Shown here: in pieces, positions 52,074-61,272 of the stretch | How positions within the stretch are numbered: the first letter of the stretch is position 1 | Layout: every line of letters starts with the position of its first letter | NCBI GenBank assembly: GCA_003052455.1 | Contig: QAPD01000069.1 | Location: forward strand, 34,348-98,347 | DNA length: 64,000 bases | Direction of reading: 5' to 3' | Origin: Sphaerisporangium cinnabarinum | GTDB lineage: Bacteria; Actinomycetota; Actinomycetes; Actinomycetales; Cellulomonadaceae | Made by a program: the position numbers and the translations under genes | Notes under the pieces: model-generated | What the model saw: the letters and a program-made list of their open reading frames with translations, nothing else | Databases searched by the model: none | What the model was told of the DNA's origin: nothing

Positions 52074-52317
52074 GTCTGCCCCTTCCGATCATCCTCTGCG
52101 ACTCCGTCACCTGGGAGACGAGGCAGCGGCCCGATCGGTTCACCCGGGTCCGTCGACGGGCGGCCGGGGATCGTCCCCGGGGGACGGACGGGGCCGTCGG
52201 ACGGGCGTGCGGCGTGCGGGCCGACGCGCGGCGGGCCGGTGAACCTCGCGGCGCGCCGCGCCGTCGTGAGAGTAGGGGCCGTGCTCGCGACCCCGACCGT
52301 CCTTCCGAGGAGTCGAC

Positions 52318-52884
52318 ATGCGACGCACCCTGACCACCGGCGTCCCGGCCGCCACCACCTGGGCCGTCACCGCACTGCTCGCCGCCACCCTCGCCGGGTG
52401 CTCCGGCGGGGGAGGCGGTCTGTACGGGGGCGGTGGCTCCAGCCCGTCGGGAGAGACGTCCGACGGCTCGACCTCCGACGGTTCGGCAAGCGGCGGCTCG
52501 GCGGGCGTCGCGCTCGGCACGGCGGACTCGTCGCTCGGGACCGTCGTGGTCGACGGCCAGGGCATGACCGTCTACTACTACGACAAGGACACGAAGGGCG
52601 CGGGCTCGAGCGCGTGCGAGGGCGAGTGCGCCGCCGCGTGGCCCGCCGTCCACGCGGCGAGCGCGGACCCCGAGGTCGATGGCGTGACGGGCGAGGTCGG
52701 CACCATCACCGGGGTCGACGGCGAGCTCCAGGTCACCGTCGACGGCCGCCCGGTCTACACGTACGCGGCCGACACCGGCCCCGGCGACGTCACGGGCCAG
52801 GGGGTGAACGGCGTCTGGCACGTCGTGGCGCCGGACGGCACCGAGATCATGGACGCGGCCCCCGCGGCCGGGTCGGGCTACTGA
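52318..52884 (+). CDS. Lipoprotein with secreted COG4315-type repeats
   Basis: 188 residues. Signal peptide and lipobox LAGC (Cys about 28), a Gly/Ser-rich spacer, then two repeats of the type TVVVDGQGMTVYYYDKDTKG and VTVDGRPVYTYAADTGPGDV. The first is followed by CEGECAAAWPAV, with paired cysteines. Such repeats are often encoded beside SigK-type sigma operons in actinobacteria; function unknown. Divergent from YceI, ATG at 52318. Confidence 0.85.
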   Translation: MRRTLTTGVPAATTWAVTALLAATLAGCSGGGGGLYGGGGSSPSGETSDGSTSDGSASGGSAGVALGTADSSLGTVVVDGQGMTVYYYDKDTKGAGSSACEGECAAAWPAVHAASADPEVDGVTGEVGTITGVDGELQVTVDGRPVYTYAADTGPGDVTGQGVNGVWHVVAPDGTEIMDAAPAAGSGY

Positions 52885-52959
52885 CCGGCGCGCGGGCAGA
52901 CCTCGCGCGGGCTGGTCCCGCGGGATCGGCCGCGTGCGTGCCCGCCTCACGCGGGTGGG

Positions 52960-53373
52960 TCACGGGTGGTCGAGCGGCGGCGAGCTCAGGCAGAACGGGT
53001 GGCCCTCCGGGTCCGCGTAGACGCGGAACAGGTCGTCGGGGTGGCCCTCGTCCTCCGGGGTGCCCGTGAGCGGTCGCGCGCCGCACGCGAGCGCGTGCTC
53101 GTGCCCCGCGGCGAGGTCGGGGACGTCCAGGTCGACGTGCACGCGCGCCCCGCCGGGCCAGGTCGGCACCTCGGCGTCGGACCGCTGGAACGCGAGGCGC
53201 GACGCGCCGCCCGGGACCTGGAGCGAGAGCCAGTCGTCGCCCGCCGGGTCCACGGTCTCGTGGCCGGGCGTGTACGCCCAGCCGGTCAGGCGCCGGTAGA
53301 ACTCTGCGAGCGCGCGCGGGTCGCGCGCGTCGACGGTGACGTTGCGGAGCCGCAGCGGGCGCGGGTCTCCCAC
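52960..53373 (-). CDS. VOC family (glyoxalase-like) protein
   Basis: 137 residues, one VOC domain pair. Features: LRNVTVDARDPRALAEFYRRL, WLSLQVPGG, VHVDLDVPDL and VYADPEGHPFCLSSPP. The metal site appears incomplete (His and Glu positions only partly present), so it may be a binding or dioxygenase-like protein of unknown substrate. It begins 3 bp after nfo and is likely co-transcribed with it. Confidence 0.85.
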   Translation of the reverse strand: MGDPRPLRLRNVTVDARDPRALAEFYRRLTGWAYTPGHETVDPAGDDWLSLQVPGGASRLAFQRSDAEVPTWPGGARVHVDLDVPDLAAGHEHALACGARPLTGTPEDEGHPDDLFRVYADPEGHPFCLSSPPLDHP

Positions 53374-53376
53374 GGC

Positions 53377-54159
53377 TCAGCCGACCTGCTCGCGCAACCA
53401 CGCGACGTCGGCCGGGACGTCGGCGTGCGTCTCGCAGACGACCGACGTGCCCGCCGCGCGCACGACCCCGAGCAGGAGCTCCGGGTCGATCGTCCCGGCC
53501 GTGAGGCCGGCGTGGCGGTCGGCGCCGGAACCTGCGGTGTCGCGGCTGTTGTTGAGGTGCACGAGGTCGACGCGGCCGGTGATCGCGCGCACGTCGTCGA
53601 CCGCGCTCGTGAGGTCGATGCCGCCCGCCCACGCGTGGCACGTGTCGAGGCAGAACCCGACGTTCTCGGCGCCGTCGGCCTGCTGCACGGCCGCCCACAG
53701 GCCCTCGATGCGGTCGAGTCGGCGCGCCATCGAGAAGTCGCCCCCGGCGGTGTTCTCGATGTACACGGTGACGTCCGTCTGGAGCGCGTCGATCGCCTTG
53801 CGCCAGTTGTCGAAGCCCTTCGCCGGGTCCTCCTTCGCGGTGACGTGCCCGCCGTGGACCACGACGCCCGTCGCGCCGACCGCCGCCGCGCCGTCCACGA
53901 TCTGCTGGAGGAGCTTGCGGCTCGGGATGCGGATGCGGTTGTTGGGGCTCGCGACGTTGATGACGTACGGCGCGTGCACGACGAGCTCGAGGTCCGCCGC
54001 CGCGGCGGCGTCCTTCAGGGCCTCTGCGCCGCCCGGGAACGTGAACTCCGGTCCCTTCCAGGACTGGGGGTCGCCGAGGAAGATCTGGGCGACGTCCGCG
54101 CCGATGCTCGCTGCCTGCGCGACGACGTCCGACTGGTCGAGGTGGGCTCCGATCCGCAT
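53377..54159 (-). CDS. nfo: Endonuclease IV
   Basis: AP endonuclease for base-excision repair. 260 residues, TIM barrel. Zinc-site motifs: GAHLDQS (4-10), [42 protein letters not shown] and [23 protein letters not shown] at 54159. Slightly short of the common 280-residue enzymes, but no key motif is missing. Confidence 0.92.
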   Translation of the reverse strand: MRIGAHLDQSDVVAQAASIGADVAQIFLGDPQSWKGPEFTFPGGAEALKDAAAAADLELVVHAPYVINVASPNNRIRIPSRKLLQQIVDGAAAVGATGVVVHGGHVTAKEDPAKGFDNWRKAIDALQTDVTVYIENTAGGDFSMARRLDRIEGLWAAVQQADGAENVGFCLDTCHAWAGGIDLTSAVDDVRAITGRVDLVHLNNSRDTAGSGADRHAGLTAGTIDPELLLGVVRAAGTSVVCETHADVPADVAWLREQVG

Positions 54160-54202
54160 GGGGACCAACCTACGCGGCGCCGCCCACGCGCGCGGCCGCT
54201 CG

Positions 54203-54448
54203 TCACCAGCCGGTCGAGCTCTTTCGGATGACGTCGCGGCGCAGGTCGAGCAGCGCCGCGCGGGCGCGCCGACGGCGGTCGGTCGGGTCGACCGTGAGCT
54301 CGTCGCCGGGGTTCGCCCGACGGCGCGGCTCGCCGTGGACGTTGAGGTCGGGTGCGGCGCCGTGGTCGGCCGCGCGGTGCACCGCCGTGGTCGGGCCGGC
54401 CGACGTCGGGGCGGGCGGGGCGGAGAAGAGCGGGCGGTTGTCCGGCAC
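54203..54448 (-). CDS. Small basic hypothetical protein
   Basis: 81 residues, Pro/Ala/Arg-rich, probably disordered ([36 protein letters not shown]). GTG at 54448 is preceded by GAGGAGG, which supports translation. No family recognised. It is 43 bp upstream of nfo and may share its transcript. Confidence 0.55.
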   Translation of the reverse strand: MPDNRPLFSAPPAPTSAGPTTAVHRAADHGAAPDLNVHGEPRRRANPGDELTVDPTDRRRRARAALLDLRRDVIRKSSTGW

Positions 54449-54605
54449 GGGAGCCTCCTCGGGGACTCCGTCGCGCGGGGCGGCGGAGGGTCGGGACGAT
54501 GCTGGTGCGCCGGGCTCGCCGCCCGGCGCCCCCTCATCGTGCGACCGCGACGTTTCCCCCGGTCGTCCTGAACGTTTCGGCCATGTTGCGCCCCTACCCC
54601 GGCGC

Positions 54606-54661
54606 CGAGCACGGGGTTCCCGACCGCCGAAGCCCGATTCCGGTCGCCGATCCCGTGCTCG
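54606..54661. terminator. Hairpin downstream of the RDD gene
   Basis: Outer arms CGAGCACGGG (54606-54615) and CCCGTGCTCG (54652-54661), inner arms CGACCG (54621-54626) and CGGTCG (54641-54646). It lies about 20 bp past the RDD stop and has no T-run. Confidence 0.5.
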
Positions 54662-54680
54662 ACGGCAGCGGGGGGCCAGG

Positions 54681-55817
54681 TCAGGAGGGGCCGCGGGCTC
54701 CGCACGTGGCGATCGTCTGCGAGCCTTCCTCGCCGTCGATGACCACCGAGGCCTCCCAGCGCCAGGCCTGCGGCAGCAGGTCGACCGTCCCCGCCGGGAC
54801 GTGGACGGTGTCGAGACCGGAACCGGGCGGTGTGGGGCCGACGGCCTCCCACGACACCCCGCCGTCCGGCGTCGGCTCCACGTGGAAGGGCGAGCGGAGC
54901 TCCGCGAGCTCGTCGCCCTGCCACGTCTCGAGGCGCAGGACGAGCGCGCCGTCCAGCGGGGCCGCGAGCGTGGGGCCCGGGAGGTCCAGGCCGAACCTCG
55001 CGTCGAACCCGGCGTCCGTGCCGGTCGCAGGCGGCAGGGGCGTCGTACGGGTCACTCCCCAGCGCGTCATGGTGCCCGCCGTCGACCAGCTCGACACCTG
55101 GACGTCCCCGACGAGCAGCGGCGCGGGGGCGGTCGTGGGCGGCGTGCACGACGACGTCCACACGTCCCCGCTGGTGGACGTGGCAGGGCCGAGCATGAAG
55201 ACGGCGCTGCCCACCGCCGCGAGCGTCGCCGCGCCGGTCACGACGCGCGACGGCGTCGGGCCGCCCACGCCGGTGCCCGGGCCGAGGAACGGGACGGGCG
55301 GCCGGACGCGCTGGAGCACGACGGTGCTGCACAGCGAGTCGGCGAACGTGCGGCGCTGCGCGTTCCACAGGGGCCGGAGGAAACCGATGTAGAGCAGCGC
55401 GTCGAGGAGGTGCGCCACGCTCCGCAGGACGGTGCGGACGAGTCCCGCGGGGCGGCCCGTGGCGTCGTGCACGACGACGATCCCCACCGTCCGCTTGCCG
55501 GGCGTCGCGCCCGTCCAGGCCTGGAGGGCGAGGAGCGCGGCCGTGGCCCCGAGCGCCCACCACGTCCCGCCGGGCGCCGGTGTCTCCGTGCTCACGCCGA
55601 AGCTGATCGTCGGGATCCAGGCGACCTCGTAGGCCGGCCCGACGGCGAGGAACAGCACCGTCGCGGCGATCGCGGTGTCGAGCAGCGACGCGACGACCCG
55701 GCGCGACCAGCTCGCGTAGGGGCCGGGCGCGGGTCCGAGCTCCGGGGGCGCGTCGTCGAGGTTCCCGGCTCCGACGGACTCCGTCGGCCCCCTGCCGGTC
55801 GGGGCATCGATGGCCAC
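54681..55817 (-). CDS. RDD family membrane protein with extracellular domain
   Basis: 378 residues from the GTG at 55817. An RDD module ([47 protein letters not shown]) spans about residues 30-180 with three helices; another helix near 200-218 leads to an extracytoplasmic domain of about 150 residues with two cysteines. RDD proteins are of uncertain function (some act in ion exchange). The added outer domain is not recognised. Confidence 0.83.
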   Translation of the reverse strand: MAIDAPTGRGPTESVGAGNLDDAPPELGPAPGPYASWSRRVVASLLDTAIAATVLFLAVGPAYEVAWIPTISFGVSTETPAPGGTWWALGATAALLALQAWTGATPGKRTVGIVVVHDATGRPAGLVRTVLRSVAHLLDALLYIGFLRPLWNAQRRTFADSLCSTVVLQRVRPPVPFLGPGTGVGGPTPSRVVTGAATLAAVGSAVFMLGPATSTSGDVWTSSCTPPTTAPAPLLVGDVQVSSWSTAGTMTRWGVTRTTPLPPATGTDAGFDARFGLDLPGPTLAAPLDGALVLRLETWQGDELAELRSPFHVEPTPDGGVSWEAVGPTPPGSGLDTVHVPAGTVDLLPQAWRWEASVVIDGEEGSQTIATCGARGPS

Positions 55818-55899
55818 GCGCGCATCCTGGCACACCCTGCTCCCGCTGAACACACCCTCTCGCCGAGCACGCGGAGCAGCCTCGTGCTCGGCCGTCGTC

Positions 55900-57150
55900 T
55901 CAGCGGAAGGAGTGCCGCCGGCCCCGGGCGACGGTCGCGAGCACCGGGACCATGAGCGCGAGGGAGACCCACGGGAGGCTGCCCGGGCCCGCGACGGCGA
56001 GCGCCGCGCCGCCGACGGCCCCGCCGAGCGCGACGGACGTGTTCCACACGGTGACGAGCGCGGACTGCGCGACGTCGGCGCCGTCGCCCGCGGCCCGGGC
56101 GGCGGCGGTCGTGTAGAGCGTCCCGGCGCCGCCGAACGCGGCACCCCAGGCGGCGACGGCGAGCACGACGACGACGGTCGACGTCGGGGCGAGGCCGAGC
56201 ACGAGCATCGCGAGGGCGAAGACGACGACCGACCCGAGGGTGAGGGCGCGCAGGCGGTGGTCGATGAGCGCCCCGACGAGCACGAGCGCCCCGGCGGACG
56301 CGGCGCCGAGGACGAGGAGCAGCGCGCTGGTGCGCGAGCCCTGGCCGAGATGCGCGAGGTGGACCGCGACGTACGTGTAGAGCGACGTGTTGGCGAGCAC
56401 GTTGAGCCCGGTGACGAGCAGCACGGGCCGCAGCCCGGGACGGGGGAGGACGGCGCGGATCGCGAGCTGTGCGCCGCGCGGGGTGCCCGCCGCGCCCGGG
56501 ACGCCGAGCCGGATCCAGGCGAGCAGCGCGACCCCGACGACGGAGAGGACGCCGAACGTCCAGCGCCACCCGACGGCGGCGCCCAGCACGGCCCCGGCGG
56601 GGACGCCGAGCGTGAGGGCGAGCGGGCCGCCGGCCATGGCGATCGTCATCGCGCGGCCGACGCGGTCCGCCGGCACGATCCGGCGCACGTACCCGGGCAG
56701 GAGCGCCCACGTCAGACCGGCGACGAGCCCCGCGGCGAAGCGCGCGACGAGGGTCAGCGCGAACGACGACGACACCGCGGTCACGGTGTTCGCGACGACG
56801 AACCCCGCGACGGTCACGAGGAGCAGCGTGCGGCGGTCCCACCGTGCGGTGGCACGCGTGAGCGGGATCGCGGCGACGATCGCCCCGACGGCGAACGCGG
56901 TGACGGTCTGCCCGGCCGCTCCGGCCCCGACGCCGAGGTCGGCGGCCATGGCGGGCAGCACGCCCGCGGGGAGGATCTCGGTGAGCAGCGTGAGGAACCC
57001 TGACGCCGCGAGCGCGAGGAGTGCGCCGACGGGCAGGACGCCGGGGCTGTGGGTCGCCGGGGTCGTCGGGGGCGCCGGAGTGCCGGCCGAGGTCGGGCCC
57101 GGGACGGCGGCGGCCGTGGGGCCGGTGGTGGGTGTGCTCGTCGTGGACAT
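55900..57150 (-). CDS. MFS transporter (DHA1 type)
   Basis: 416 residues, 12 predicted helices after an N-terminal Thr/Pro-rich stretch of about 38 residues. Motifs include TEILPAGVLPAMAADLGV (typical of sugar/arabinose-efflux-like DHA1 pumps), RWDRRTLLLV (motif A-like) and LALTLGVPAGAVLG. Probable export of drugs or sugars. I start at the ATG at 57150 because the predicted promoter leaves almost no leader; an upstream ATG at 57174 lies inside the MerR dyad. Confidence 0.86.
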   Translation of the reverse strand: MSTTSTPTTGPTAAAVPGPTSAGTPAPPTTPATHSPGVLPVGALLALAASGFLTLLTEILPAGVLPAMAADLGVGAGAAGQTVTAFAVGAIVAAIPLTRATARWDRRTLLLVTVAGFVVANTVTAVSSSFALTLVARFAAGLVAGLTWALLPGYVRRIVPADRVGRAMTIAMAGGPLALTLGVPAGAVLGAAVGWRWTFGVLSVVGVALLAWIRLGVPGAAGTPRGAQLAIRAVLPRPGLRPVLLVTGLNVLANTSLYTYVAVHLAHLGQGSRTSALLLVLGAASAGALVLVGALIDHRLRALTLGSVVVFALAMLVLGLAPTSTVVVVLAVAAWGAAFGGAGTLYTTAAARAAGDGADVAQSALVTVWNTSVALGGAVGGAALAVAGPGSLPWVSLALMVPVLATVARGRRHSFR

Positions 57151-57158
57151 GGGGTTAG

Positions 57159-57189
57159 CATCGATGTCTGACATTGATGTGAAGGTCAA
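57159..57189 (-). promoter_or_regulatory. MerR-type promoter for the MFS gene
   Basis: On the minus strand a -35 TTGACC (57184-57189) and a -10-like GATGCT (57158-57163) are 20 bp apart, the long spacing of MerR-controlled promoters. The spacer holds the dyad CATCAATGT-CAG-ACATCGATG (57159-57179, 8 of 9 symmetric). Expected transcription would begin at or next to the ATG at 57150. Confidence 0.68.
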
Positions 57190-57216
57190 GCGACACGACC
57201 CGGTGAGGTGGATCAC

Positions 57217-57648
57217 GTGCGGATCGGCGAGCTGTCCCGGCGCACCGGGACCCCGACGCGACTCCTGCGGTACTACGAGGAGCAGGGCCTGTTCACGCCC
57301 CAGCGGGCCGAGAACGGCTACCGCGAGTACGGCGAGCACCTCGTCGACCGCGTGCTCCAGATCCGCGGGCTCCTCGAGGTGGGCTTCACGACGAAGATCA
57401 TCAAGGAGTTCCTGCCCTGCCTCGGCAACGCGCCGGAGATCCACCTGCACAACGCCTACCCGGACAAGATCGCGCTCCTCGAGACCGAGCTCGCGCGCCT
57501 GGAGGACCGCATCCGCATCCTCGAGAAGAACCGCGAGGCGATCGCCGACTACCTCGACCGCATCCGCCCGTACGCGCAGCGGCCGGAGGACCGCATCGCC
57601 GGGAGCGTCCCGTCGAGCACGAGGTCGCTGTCGCCGTCCGCCGGATAG
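57217..57648 (+). CDS. MerR family regulator
   Basis: 143 residues from the GTG at 57217 (MRIGELSRRTGTPTRLLRYYE), with TGAGGTGG upstream; a GTG at 57208 would add three residues. Helix-turn-helix at 1-25, dimerisation helix at about 80-115 (LLETELARLEDRIRILEKN). One cysteine at the start of the effector part (FLPCLGN). Divergent from the MFS gene, whose promoter carries the dyad it should bind. Confidence 0.9.
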   Translation: MRIGELSRRTGTPTRLLRYYEEQGLFTPQRAENGYREYGEHLVDRVLQIRGLLEVGFTTKIIKEFLPCLGNAPEIHLHNAYPDKIALLETELARLEDRIRILEKNREAIADYLDRIRPYAQRPEDRIAGSVPSSTRSLSPSAG

Positions 57649-57699
57649 CGACGACGACCTCGTGCTCGGCGGGAGGTGGGCCCGGGCTGTCGCCGTCAG

Positions 57700-58035
57700 T
57701 CACTCGGGGCGCGGCGCGTACATGATGACGGCGACGCCGACGAGGCAGAGCAGCGCGCCGACGACGTCCCAGCGGTCCGGGCGGAAGCCGTCCACGACCA
57801 TGCCCCACGCGAGCGAGCCGGCGACGAACACGCCGCCGTACGCGGCGAGGATGCGCCCGAAATTCGCGTCCGGCTGGAGCGTCGCGACGACGCCGTAGAG
57901 CCCGAGCGCGACGACGCCCGCCCCGATCCACAGCCAGCCCCGGTGCTCGCGCAGCCCCTGCCACACGAGCCACGCCCCGCCGATCTCGAGCAGCGCGGCG
58001 AGCACGAACAGCGGGATCGAGCGCGCGAGGTCCAT
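57700..58035 (-). CDS. YnfA/UPF0060 family membrane protein
   Basis: 111 residues, four helices (about 5-25, 30-50, 60-80, 88-107), matching the length and layout of YnfA. Family features: [22 protein letters not shown] and [19 protein letters not shown]. The family is related to small multidrug-resistance transporters; role unproven. ATG at 58035. Confidence 0.9.
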   Translation of the reverse strand: MDLARSIPLFVLAALLEIGGAWLVWQGLREHRGWLWIGAGVVALGLYGVVATLQPDANFGRILAAYGGVFVAGSLAWGMVVDGFRPDRWDVVGALLCLVGVAVIMYAPRPE

Positions 58036-58060
58036 GCTCGCCAGCGTAGGGGCGCGCGGC

Positions 58061-58696
58061 TCAGCGGGCGGTGCTGTCCTCGGGGTCGGTCGAGATCGCG
58101 CGGACGGGTCGGCAGGGGTTCCCCACCGCGACGACGCCCGCGGGGATGTCCCGCGTGACCACGGACCCGGCGCCGACGATGCTGTCGTCGCCGATCGTCA
58201 CGCCGGGCGTGATGGTGACCGAGCCGCCGATCCACACGTTGCTGCCGATCGTGACGGGCTCGGGGCGCTCCCAGCCCTCGCGGCGGCGGACGACGTCCTC
58301 GGCGTGGTTCGGCGTGTAGATCGAGCAGCGCGGGCCGATGAGGCAGTCCGGGCCGATCGTGACGAGGCCGCCGCCGATGACCATGAAGTCGGCGTTGATG
58401 AAGGTCCGCGCGCCGATCAGCAGACGGTCGCCGTAGTCGATCGTCAGCGGCGGGCGGAAGTCGATCCCGTCCTCGGCGCCGGGGACGAGGCGGTGGAAGA
58501 GGCGGCGCGCCTCGTCGACGTCCTCGTCGTACACGCGCCCGATCCGGGCGCACGTCGCGTGCGCGTCGCGGGTCAGCTCCTGCAGCGCGGGCGACGTGCG
58601 GTAGCGCAGCCACCCGCCGGAGAGCAGGCTGCGCAGGTCCTCGTCCGTGGCGGCCAGCTCGGCCATCCTCGTCGTCGGCTCGGTCGTGCTGCTCAT
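58061..58696 (-). CDS. maa: Sugar O-acetyltransferase (Maa/LacA type)
   Basis: 211 residues. N-terminal maltose-acetyltransferase domain, then hexapeptide repeats forming a left-handed beta helix with the catalytic histidine in [10 protein letters not shown] and the GNPCRPVR ending. Transfers acetyl from acetyl-CoA to a sugar. ATG at 58696 has GAGGGAG upstream. Confidence 0.9.
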   Translation of the reverse strand: MSSTTEPTTRMAELAATDEDLRSLLSGGWLRYRTSPALQELTRDAHATCARIGRVYDEDVDEARRLFHRLVPGAEDGIDFRPPLTIDYGDRLLIGARTFINADFMVIGGGLVTIGPDCLIGPRCSIYTPNHAEDVVRRREGWERPEPVTIGSNVWIGGSVTITPGVTIGDDSIVGAGSVVTRDIPAGVVAVGNPCRPVRAISTDPEDSTAR

Positions 58697-58710
58697 CGGA
58701 CTCCCTCGTC

Positions 58711-58741
58711 GTAAATTAGTATTTCCGTTAAACATATAGAT
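58711..58741 (-). promoter_or_regulatory. AT-rich promoter patch upstream of the acetyltransferase
   Basis: About 30 bp (TTTAACGGAAATACTAATTT on the minus strand) with roughly 75% A/T in a region otherwise above 70% G/C, 15-45 bp before the start. No clean dyad. Probably the promoter and perhaps an operator. Confidence 0.45.
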
Positions 58742-58811
58742 CCCCGTGACGCGACGCAAGACCCCTCGCGCACAACGTCTGAGCCGCCGCCGGGGTGACT
58801 CGGGCGCCCGG

Positions 58812-59537
58812 TCAGGACGTGCGGTCGAGCACCCGGCGCAGGCGCGCCTTCTTCTCGTTCTCGCGCACGACCCACGCCACGTCCGGGTCCGACGACCCGC
58901 GCAGCGCCGCGAACCGCGGCACACCGGCGGCCGGGTCGCCGACGACGGCGACGCTCCAGCAGTACCCGAGGGCCTGGCGCAGCGTGCGCACGTCGGGGTC
59001 GCGGCGCGCGTCTGCGGGGAGGGCGCCGATCGAGGCGGTCGCGGCCGCGCACGCGTCCAGGGCGGCGGTCGCGGTCGCGGGGTCCCGGAGGAGACGCGGT
59101 TCGCAGATCCCGGCGACGGCGGCGCGGCGGACCAGCGGGTCGGGGTCGGCGACCCACGCCGCGACGAGCGCGCGCAGGGTGGCGGGCTCGGCGTCCCCGA
59201 TGCGCTGGAGCGCCATCGCGGCGGCCTCGCGGACACGCCAGGACCCGTCCGACGCGCGGGCGCGCAGCCGGTCGGTCGGCTCCGCGCGCGCGTCGGCGGG
59301 GGCCTCGACGACGAGCCGGCCCAGCCCGCACGTCCCGCAGCACCGGAGGTACTCGTCGGGGTCGTCGGCCAGGGCGCGCACGAGGTCGGCGGGCGCGACG
59401 TCGGCGAACGCGCCCAGGAGCTCGAGGTTCGCCCGGGGCCCGGGCAAACCCGACCCCGCGGTGAGGTGCGCGCGCACCGCGGCCGGGTCGCCGTCGAGCG
59501 CACGCAGCGCGGCCCGGTGCTCCTCTCGCACGGTCAT
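58812..59537 (-). CDS. HEAT-repeat protein
   Basis: 241 residues, helical repeats such as SWRVREAAAMALQRIGDAEP and DPLVRRAAVAGICEPRLL. Cysteines in LRCCGTCGLG could bind a metal but the pattern is not a known motif. Such proteins usually act as protein-binding scaffolds. ATG at 59537. Confidence 0.78.
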   Translation of the reverse strand: MTVREEHRAALRALDGDPAAVRAHLTAGSGLPGPRANLELLGAFADVAPADLVRALADDPDEYLRCCGTCGLGRLVVEAPADARAEPTDRLRARASDGSWRVREAAAMALQRIGDAEPATLRALVAAWVADPDPLVRRAAVAGICEPRLLRDPATATAALDACAAATASIGALPADARRDPDVRTLRQALGYCWSVAVVGDPAAGVPRFAALRGSSDPDVAWVVRENEKKARLRRVLDRTS

Positions 59538-59644
59538 GACGACCACGCTAGGACGCGGCGCCCCCGTCCGACAGGGTCTTTCGGCCAGGGCTGCCGGAAC
59601 GGCCGCACGGAGCCGAGCTCGTCCGGGGACGCCCGCCGTCGGGC

Positions 59645-61081
59645 TCAGCGCAGCGGGTCGAACGCGCGGATCTCGTCGGGGGTCTCGCCGGTCGTCACGA
59701 GGTGGGCGAGCGCCCGGCCGGTCGCGGGCCCGAGCACCATGCCCCACATCCCGTGGCCGCCCGCGACGTAGACGCCGCGCGTGCGCGTCGCGCCGACGAG
59801 GGGCAGGCCGTCGGGCGTGACCGGGCGCGAGCCGACCCACTCGTCGTGGCGGTCGTCGAGGTCGACGCCCTGGAACAGGTGCCGCACGGACGCGAGGATC
59901 GCGTCGATCCGGCGGGGCTGGAGCGGCTCGTCCGGGCCGCGGAACTCCATGGTCCCCGCGACGCGGAACCGGCCCTGGTAGGGCGTGCACGCGACGCGGC
60001 GCGCGGGCAGGTAGATCGGCGTCTCGACGGGCTCGTCGGTCTTCACGGTGAACGAGTAGCCGCGTCCGGCCTGCACGCGCGTGCGCACGCCGAGCGGCGC
60101 CGCGAGCGAGGGCAGCCACGCGCCGGTCGCGAGCACGACGGCGTCGCCGCGCAGCACGACGCCCTCCTCGCGGTCGGCGGGGGACGCGGCCCGGTGCGGC
60201 GCCCCGGCGTCCGGCCCGACGCCGTCGGTCACCCCGGGCCCGTCGCTCGCCCCGGCGCCCACGAGGGCGGGGTGCCGGGCGGCGTCGGGGTGCACGGCAC
60301 GCGCGAAGACGCACGCGCCGAGGCGGCCGGGCTCGACGTCGAGCACGTCGAGGCCGGTGAGGATGGTGCCGCCGCGGGCGCGCACGGAGTCGGCGAGCGC
60401 GTGGACGTACGGTCCGGGCTCGAGGAAGCGCTGGCCCTCCAGCGCGTAGACGGTGGAGACGCGGTCGGTGAGCTGGTGCGCGCGCTCCCCGGCCTCGACG
60501 CGCCGGACGGGGACGGTCTGCCCGGCGGCGGCGACGTGCTCGAGCTCGCGCAGGAAGGGCCGGGCCTCGCGGACGTGCTCGAACGCGACGGTGAACGGGC
60601 CGGGGGTCGTGCCGGCCTCGACGCCGTGGCCGAGGCTGCCGCCCGCGGCGAGCTCGTCGAACGCGTCGAGCGCGACGCGGTCGATCGGGGTGAGGGCCGC
60701 CATCGCGCGGTCCCAGCGCGCCTGCGTCGCATGCGCCATGAAGCGCGCGAAGAACGTCCACAGGCGCGGGTTGAACCGCAGCGGGACGTGCAGGGGAGCG
60801 GCGGGGTCGAGGAGGGCGCGCGGCCCGTACGTCCACAGCGACGGGTCGGCGAGCGGCATCGCCATGCCGGGGGTCAGCCACCCGGCGTTGCCCCACGAGG
60901 AGCCCGCGGCGACGCCCTCGCGGTCGACGACGGTCACCTCGACGCCCTGCTCCTGGAGGTGCCACGCGGTGGCGAGCCCCACCATGCCGGCGCCGACGAC
61001 GACGGCCGTGCGCGGGGCGCGGCCGGGGGGTGCCGTCCGGGCGTCGCGGGAACGGGGACGGGGACGAGAGGTCGTGCTCAC
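59645..61081 (-). CDS. dadA: D-amino acid dehydrogenase / FAD oxidoreductase (DadA-like)
   Basis: 478 residues from the GTG at 61081, with AAGGAG upstream. FAD motif VVVGAGMVGLATAWHL, then SSWGNAGWLTPG and the C-terminal GGHGMWGMVLGPATGR. Family enzymes oxidise D-amino acids such as D-alanine. A Gly/Pro/Asp-rich insertion of about 35 residues (around 325-360) is unusual. Divergent Lrp-type regulator supports an amino acid role. Confidence 0.85.
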   Translation of the reverse strand: MSTTSRPRPRSRDARTAPPGRAPRTAVVVGAGMVGLATAWHLQEQGVEVTVVDREGVAAGSSWGNAGWLTPGMAMPLADPSLWTYGPRALLDPAAPLHVPLRFNPRLWTFFARFMAHATQARWDRAMAALTPIDRVALDAFDELAAGGSLGHGVEAGTTPGPFTVAFEHVREARPFLRELEHVAAAGQTVPVRRVEAGERAHQLTDRVSTVYALEGQRFLEPGPYVHALADSVRARGGTILTGLDVLDVEPGRLGACVFARAVHPDAARHPALVGAGASDGPGVTDGVGPDAGAPHRAASPADREEGVVLRGDAVVLATGAWLPSLAAPLGVRTRVQAGRGYSFTVKTDEPVETPIYLPARRVACTPYQGRFRVAGTMEFRGPDEPLQPRRIDAILASVRHLFQGVDLDDRHDEWVGSRPVTPDGLPLVGATRTRGVYVAGGHGMWGMVLGPATGRALAHLVTTGETPDEIRAFDPLR

Positions 61082-61177
61082 GCCGGGCTCCTTCGACCGA
61101 CGCCCGCCCCGCGGGTGGCGAGGCGGGCGCGTGGCTGGTGTGCGGCGGGATGGTGCCGCACGACTCTCAGGGTGGTG

Positions 61178-61213
61178 GATCCTTCGGTGTGCGGCAAGAT
61201 GTGCCGAAGGATC
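61178..61213. promoter_or_regulatory. Lrp-type operator between dadA and the regulator
   Basis: GATCCTTCGG (61178-61187) and CCGAAGGATC (61204-61213) are 10-bp perfect arms 16 bp apart. A third copy (GTGCCGAAGGATC) recurs at 61273 over the regulator's start codon, suggesting multimeric binding and self-control. Confidence 0.72.
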
Positions 61214-61272
61214 GTCGATCCGGGCGGCAGCCGCTGCCCCGACGTTCACCCGCCGACCAGGGGAGGCCCGCC

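Noticed and set aside
57159..57179. ATGTCTGAC in the MFS/MerR gap, also found in the GntR operators
   Set aside because: Only 9 bases are shared and the surrounding dyad has different symmetry fitting a MerR spacer; the sialic acid operators match over 23 bp. Most likely chance.
58711..58741. A repressor dyad in the AT-rich patch
   Set aside because: Comparing the strand with its complement gives too few matches to support a palindrome; only the AT-richness stands.
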